Source: Thermoplasmata archaeon UBA61 (lineage in GTDB: Archaea; Thermoplasmatota; Thermoplasmata; Lutacidiplasmatales; UBA184). Taken from it: a DNA stretch of 64,000 bases. The notes beneath the pieces are model-generated. The model made no database searches and was not told the origin of the DNA. It worked only from the letters and a program-made list of their open reading frames with translations. Below, in pieces: positions 60,070 through 64,000 of this stretch. The position numbers and the translations under genes are program-made. The stretch spans positions 310,001 to 374,000 of the forward strand of contig DASW01000002.1 in NCBI GenBank assembly GCA_002503985.1, in the 5' to 3' direction. Each line of letters begins with the position of its first letter. Positions within the stretch are counted from its first letter, which is position 1.

Positions 60070-61235
60070 CAGCGTCGCTCCCCGATCCGCGCGCCCAGCT
60101 CTTCGGCGGCGGTATCCAGGTCGATGTCGACCCGGTCGATCGACTCCGGGGTGAGCGTCACGCCGAACTCATCGTTCGTTCCGACCCCGCGAACGCGCAG
60201 TCGACGGCCTAGGAGCGCTTCGAGCAGCTGCTCTTCGAGCAGGCTCGGGTCCGGCTGCTGGCGGAGGCGCGCCTGGGCTTCCTCGAGGGTCACGCCCCAA
60301 AGCCGCTCCGTGTCGGCCCGGTTCGTATTGACCGTGAGCGCCCCCGTTCCATCGTCCAGCACGATCCGGGCGCGCAGGTCGGCCTGTCCGTCGACCTGGC
60401 CGTGCACCCGGCAGATCCCGCTGCGTACGGAACGCTGGCAGGTCGGGCACCGGAAGACGATTCCGCTCGGTGGGAGGAGGCCCACGATGATCCCTTCCAC
60501 GGCGATCGCGGCTCCGCCCCCCTCGTCCTCGACCTGGGCGATGGACCGGGGAGGAGCCGCCAGGAGCTGAGCGGGGTCCGGGAGGTCGGCCCCCTCCACG
60601 CGGACGACGATGGAGCGCTCGTCCATCACGAGCTGGGGACGCCCTCGGAACGCCCGAACGTATCCTCCGGCGATCCGGACGGCCTCGCCGACCTTGAGGC
60701 CGAAGTCGCTCCAGGCGGAGAAGGCGATCGCCCCGGTGCGGTCCGCGAGCAGCCCCTCGTGGACGACCCGGCGTTCGGTCCCCACGGTCACGCTCTTGGC
60801 CGCGACGCGCACGACTCGCACTTCGAGGCGGAACCCTTCCTCCGCGGGCCGGAGCTCCTGGACCGTCCGGAACGGGACCTCGTTGGCGTCGACACGAGGG
60901 AGCTCGGCCGGGCTCGCCGGACCGACACGGGTCTTCCAGCTGAAGGTGACCTCGGGCCGCCCGCGGAACTCGCGTACCTCCGCGCCCACGGCGCGGAGCA
61001 CCAAGCCCCGCTCGATCCCTTCGCGTGGAGGGTCCCACCACGTGAACCTCACGGTCGCCGTCCCGTCGCTGAGGAGACCCGAGACCAAGGGTCGGCGGCT
61101 TCCGTCGGACCTCCGGGTCACGTCCCGACGCTCGAACGTGACCACTCGGGCCACGAACTCGACCGGGGACGAATTGGGTCGCAGGTCACGCAGACGGATC
61201 TCGGTCGGGGTGGTGGGGGTCGGTTCGTCGGTCAT
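60069..61235 (-). CDS. rpa: Replication protein A, single-stranded DNA-binding
   Basis: A 388-residue protein with three OB-like folds and a zinc-finger-like CPTCQRSVRSGICRVH near residue 290. It opens with a start typical of archaeal RPA (EIRLRDLRPNSSPVEFVARV). It coats single-stranded DNA in replication and repair. I start it at the ATG at 61235. A TATA-like box (CTTTTATCAC, minus strand) lies near 61268-61276. Confidence 0.92.
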   Translation of the reverse strand: MTDEPTPTTPTEIRLRDLRPNSSPVEFVARVVTFERRDVTRRSDGSRRPLVSGLLSDGTATVRFTWWDPPREGIERGLVLRAVGAEVREFRGRPEVTFSWKTRVGPASPAELPRVDANEVPFRTVQELRPAEEGFRLEVRVVRVAAKSVTVGTERRVVHEGLLADRTGAIAFSAWSDFGLKVGEAVRIAGGYVRAFRGRPQLVMDERSIVVRVEGADLPDPAQLLAAPPRSIAQVEDEGGGAAIAVEGIIVGLLPPSGIVFRCPTCQRSVRSGICRVHGQVDGQADLRARIVLDDGTGALTVNTNRADTERLWGVTLEEAQARLRQQPDPSLLEEQLLEALLGRRLRVRGVGTNDEFGVTLTPESIDRVDIDLDTAAEELGARIGERR

Positions 61236-61400
61236 GGAGGAGAACGCACGGGCGAGCACCTCGCCCGGTGATAAAAGCGCCCCGCCGCCGACGGACGATG
61301 AACGGCGCGAACGAACGGAAGGCCGAGCCCGCGAGGGGCGCCGGGCGGGCGTGCGCCCCGGTCATAATCCTTTTCTCCCGAGGGCCCTGACACGCCCGCC

Positions 61401-62243
61401 GTGGTGACGAAGTTCTCCCAGCGGGTCGACAAGATTCTCCTCGCGAGGGATTCCCTCGTCTGCGTCGGTCTCGACCCGGACCCGGCGCTCATGCCCCAGG
61501 GGCTGCGCCGCCTCCCGCCGCGCCAGCAGCTCGACCGGTTCCTGAACGGCATCATCGGGGCGACCTACCCGCACGCCGCCGCCTACAAGATGCAGTTCGG
61601 CTCCTACCTCCAGTACGGCGTCCCGGGGATGGAGGTCCTCTCTCGCCTCTGCCGGAAGATCGGCCCGACGCGGATCCGCATCCTCGACCTCAAGGCGAAC
61701 GACATCCCCAATACCGTACGGATGGTTCGGGACGGAGCCTTCCACCAGTTCGGCTTCGACGCGGTCACGTTCACCCCGTGGCTCGGGTGGGAGACCCTCC
61801 AGCCGTTCCTGGACGACCCGACTCATGGAGTGTTCGTCATCGCCCACTCCTCCAATCCCGGCTCGCTCGATTTTCAGGAGATCCCGACCCCGCGAGGGCC
61901 CCTCTGGCTGGCCGTGGTCGGGGAGGTCCGACGGCTCGCCCATGCACACGGGAACGTGGGGGTCGTGCTCGGGGCCACGTTCTCGGACGCGTTCCACGCC
62001 GCCCGTGCCACCCTGGGGAACGGGATCCCGATCCTCGTCCCGGGGGTCGGGTCCCAGGGCGGCTCGCTCGCTACCGCCGTTCGCGAAGGGGTCGATGCCC
62101 ACGGCCGCGCCCTCATCGTCAACGCTTCGCGCAGCATCCTCTATGCCTCAGCGGGTTCCGATTGGCGGAAGGCGGCCGGCGCCGAGGCCAAGCGTCTGAA
62201 GGTCCAGATCAACCAGCTTCGCGCAGGCCTTCGTACAGGCTGA
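61401..62243 (+). CDS. pyrF: Orotidine 5'-phosphate decarboxylase
   Basis: A 280-residue enzyme that makes UMP from OMP. The key motif LDLKANDIPNT carries the catalytic K and D; CVGLDPDPALMP opens the protein and LVPGVGSQGGSLATAV near the C-terminus binds the phosphate. It is of the longer PyrF type 2 kind. It starts at a GTG (61401 or 61404). The last 35 bases overlap the glycosyltransferase gene on the other strand. Confidence 0.9.
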   Translation: MVTKFSQRVDKILLARDSLVCVGLDPDPALMPQGLRRLPPRQQLDRFLNGIIGATYPHAAAYKMQFGSYLQYGVPGMEVLSRLCRKIGPTRIRILDLKANDIPNTVRMVRDGAFHQFGFDAVTFTPWLGWETLQPFLDDPTHGVFVIAHSSNPGSLDFQEIPTPRGPLWLAVVGEVRRLAHAHGNVGVVLGATFSDAFHAARATLGNGIPILVPGVGSQGGSLATAVREGVDAHGRALIVNASRSILYASAGSDWRKAAGAEAKRLKVQINQLRAGLRTG

Positions 62244-63342
62244 GGAGCGCGCGCGCGACGACGGGCAGGGCGTACCGGGCCTCGGCACGGTCCCGGCCGG
62301 CGCGGCCCATGCGCTTCCCGAGCGACGGGTAGTCCAGGATCATGAGGACCTTTTCCGCTAGGTCGCTCGCGATGAGGGGCTCCGCGAGGAGACCCTCGTG
62401 CCCGGGTTCGATGACCTCACGAACGCCGGGCATGTCGGCGACCACCACCGGCAGCCCCACCGCCATCGCCTCGGCCACCGCGAGGCCGAATCCCTCGAGG
62501 CGGTTCTGCGAGGGGAACACGAACACGTCGCCCAGCGCCAGGAAGCGGGGCAGCTCCTCGTCGGAGACCGCCGGACAGAATCGGACGCGGTCGGAAACGC
62601 CGAGCCTCCGAGCCTGCCCGACCAGGCTCGGGAGACGCGGACCCGCGCCGATCACCACGAGCACCACGTCCCGGGGCAGCTGGGCGAGGGCCTGCAGGAT
62701 GACGTCTACGCCCTTGTGGGGGACGAGCCGCCCGGTGAACACGATGACCCGCTTGTCCTCGAGGTGAAGGTCCGCCCGCAGGCCGCTCGCGTCGAGCCCC
62801 GGCCGGAAGCGGTCGAGGTCCACCGCGGAAGGAATGACGGTGAGCTCCCGGCCTCGGAGCATCGCGGACGTGATCCCGTAGCTCTTCGTGTGCACGATGA
62901 TCCGGTCCGTGCGGTCGAGGGTGGAGGGCAGGAAGACTGTCTGGTAGATCCCCGCGAGCAGCCTTCCGGCGGCGCCGGGGAGGTACAGGTCGCAGTGGTA
63001 GGTGAGGCAGACCGGGATCTTTCGCCAGGCCAGCTCGCGGGTCGCGAAGTAGGAGGTCAGGGGAGGGGGGTAGTGCAGGTGGAACACGTCCGGCGAGAGG
63101 CCGCGAACCGTGCGGCGGGTGCCGCTGTCGAGGGGGGTGTCGAGCAGGACCCCGAGGGTACGCGACCGGAGGATGCGATAGCCTTCGGTCTCTTCTTCCG
63201 TCGGAAGGTCCCGGTCGTAGCGGGAAGTAACGACCGTGACGTCGTGCCCCTCGCGGGCGAGCTCACGCACGATACCGCGGACGTGGGACTCCACACCCCC
63301 CGCATGGGGGTAGAAGTACGGCGAGACCTGGACGATCCGCAC
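62209..63342 (-). CDS. Family 4 (GT-B) glycosyltransferase
   Basis: A 377-residue GT-B enzyme. The N-terminal acceptor domain has SPYFYPHAGGVESHVRGIVR; the nucleotide-sugar site includes IVFTGRLVPHKGVDVILQAL, CPAVSDEELPRFL and FVFPSQNRLEGFGLAVAEAM (the E-x7-E motif). It probably adds a sugar to a lipid, glycan or protein at the membrane. Overlaps pyrF tail to tail. Confidence 0.88.
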   Translation of the reverse strand: MRIVQVSPYFYPHAGGVESHVRGIVRELAREGHDVTVVTSRYDRDLPTEEETEGYRILRSRTLGVLLDTPLDSGTRRTVRGLSPDVFHLHYPPPLTSYFATRELAWRKIPVCLTYHCDLYLPGAAGRLLAGIYQTVFLPSTLDRTDRIIVHTKSYGITSAMLRGRELTVIPSAVDLDRFRPGLDASGLRADLHLEDKRVIVFTGRLVPHKGVDVILQALAQLPRDVVLVVIGAGPRLPSLVGQARRLGVSDRVRFCPAVSDEELPRFLALGDVFVFPSQNRLEGFGLAVAEAMAVGLPVVVADMPGVREVIEPGHEGLLAEPLIASDLAEKVLMILDYPSLGKRMGRAGRDRAEARYALPVVARALLSLYEGLREAG

Positions 63343-63401
63343 GGGGCCGCCCTATCGCGACGCGCCCTTTACGGCCATCGCCGGGGGCCCCGCAGCGGCG
63401 T

Positions 63402-64000
63402 TCAGCTCTCCGGGAAGACCCGACGGGGGGCGGCGGAGATCGGCTCCGACTCCCGCGTCTGCAACCGAGCATCGGCGGGGATCGTGGAGATCTCCACCCC
63501 CTTCATCGCTTCCCCGAGCCCCGTCGAGACGCGTGCGAGCACCTCGGCATCCTCGTAGTGGAGGGACGCTTCGACGACGGCCCGAGCGACCTTCATCGGG
63601 TGCTGGGCCTTGAAGACCCCACTGCCCACGAACACGCCGTCCACGCCAAGAAGTCGGCAGAGCGCGGCATCCGCGGGGGTGGCGATCCCGCCGGCCGCGA
63701 AGTTCACGACCGGAAGTCGCCCGAGGGTTCGGACCTCGGTGACGATCGACTCCGATACCCGTTCCCTCTTGGCCCAGGCGCCGATGTCCTTCTTCGCCAG
63801 CTTCTGGACCTCGGCCACGTCGTAGTTCATCTGGCGGATGTGGCGGACGGCCTCCACGACGTTTCCCGTGCCCGCCTCTCCCTTCGTTCGGATCATCGCC
63901 GCGCCTTCCTCGATCCGGCGGAGCGCCTCCCCCAGGTTCCGGGCGCCGCAGACGAACGGGATCTTGAACGCCTTCTTGTTAACGTGCTGGAACGGGTCGG
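63402..64000 (-). CDS. pdxS: Pyridoxal 5'-phosphate synthase subunit PdxS (N-terminus cut by window)
   Basis: About 199 residues of the C-terminal two-thirds of PdxS. The frame is open to the window edge and already inside the protein (DPFQHVNKKAFKIPF), so the start lies outside. The motif RTKGEAGTGNVVEAVRH and the phosphate loop FAAGGIATPADAA with GVFVGSGVF are intact. With PdxT (not seen), it makes PLP from ribose 5-phosphate, glyceraldehyde 3-phosphate and glutamine. Confidence 0.94.
   Translation of the reverse strand, partial: DPFQHVNKKAFKIPFVCGARNLGEALRRIEEGAAMIRTKGEAGTGNVVEAVRHIRQMNYDVAEVQKLAKKDIGAWAKRERVSESIVTEVRTLGRLPVVNFAAGGIATPADAALCRLLGVDGVFVGSGVFKAQHPMKVARAVVEASLHYEDAEVLARVSTGLGEAMKGVEISTIPADARLQTRESEPISAAPRRVFPES

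Noticed and set aside
1..64000. CRISPR array or insertion sequence
   Set aside because: No regularly spaced repeats, no transposase-like protein and no Cas gene were seen. The dispersed elements A and B are not evenly spaced.

Overview
The window is archaeal chromosome of high GC. The evidence is a TATA-binding protein, an Orc1/Cdc6-type ATPase, an RPA with its partner protein, aIF1A, a free-standing Bud32 kinase, a class I CCA-adding enzyme, and many genes with a TATA-like box about 25 bases before an ATG or GTG and no Shine-Dalgarno sequence, as expected of leaderless transcripts. My best guess is a Thermoplasmatota-like euryarchaeal lineage, but gene content only suggests this. A complete acyl-CoA ligase / acyl-CoA dehydrogenase / ETF / ETF-quinone oxidoreductase set points to a heterotroph that oxidises fatty acids and passes electrons to a quinone. 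A 2-oxoacid:ferredoxin oxidoreductase, lipoyl synthase, PyrF and PdxS round out the metabolism.

Positions 1-13000 look like a defence or accessory island, visibly richer in AT than the rest. It holds a DpnI-like nuclease for methylated GATC (cut by the left edge), an HNH nuclease, a large helical protein with a possible HEPN-like end, and two membrane/zinc-ribbon proteins. It also holds a SAP + PD-(D/E)xK nuclease, a nucleotidyltransferase pair of toxin-antitoxin type, and, at 7602-11381 on the minus strand, a tightly overlapping four-gene operon. That operon is built around a GHKL (HSP90/MutL/MORC-like) ATPase carrying a four-cysteine insert next to its ATP site. I recognise no characterised system with this gene set; it is the best candidate for something new.

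Positions 13000-24600 are accessory: membrane transporters (a Gdt1-like exchanger, two ABC exporters, a 14-TM MFS pump) with two TetR regulators facing divergent promoters that carry visible operator repeats, plus a RelE/ParE-type toxin-antitoxin pair and small enzymes. The gaps between these genes carry two families of dispersed repeats, a roughly 55-base element and a GC-rich hairpin. I found clear copies only between 11.7 and 21.1 kb.

Positions 24600-64000 are mostly conserved housekeeping genes in dense, often overlapping operons: korDABC; a tail-to-tail isochorismatase-family and U32 pair with a divergent chorismate mutase; AmrS and CCA transferase; lipA; cdc6-tmk-tatD; tbp; Nudix and hydrolase genes; a ThiI-like tRNA sulfurtransferase; acyl-CoA ligase, MFS, agmatinase-family enzyme, Bud32; Nnr and aIF1A; the fixC / acd-etfB-etfA group; larB; RPA with its partner; pyrF; a glycosyltransferase; and a pdxS cut by the right edge. 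I saw no tRNA, rRNA, CRISPR array or insertion sequence.
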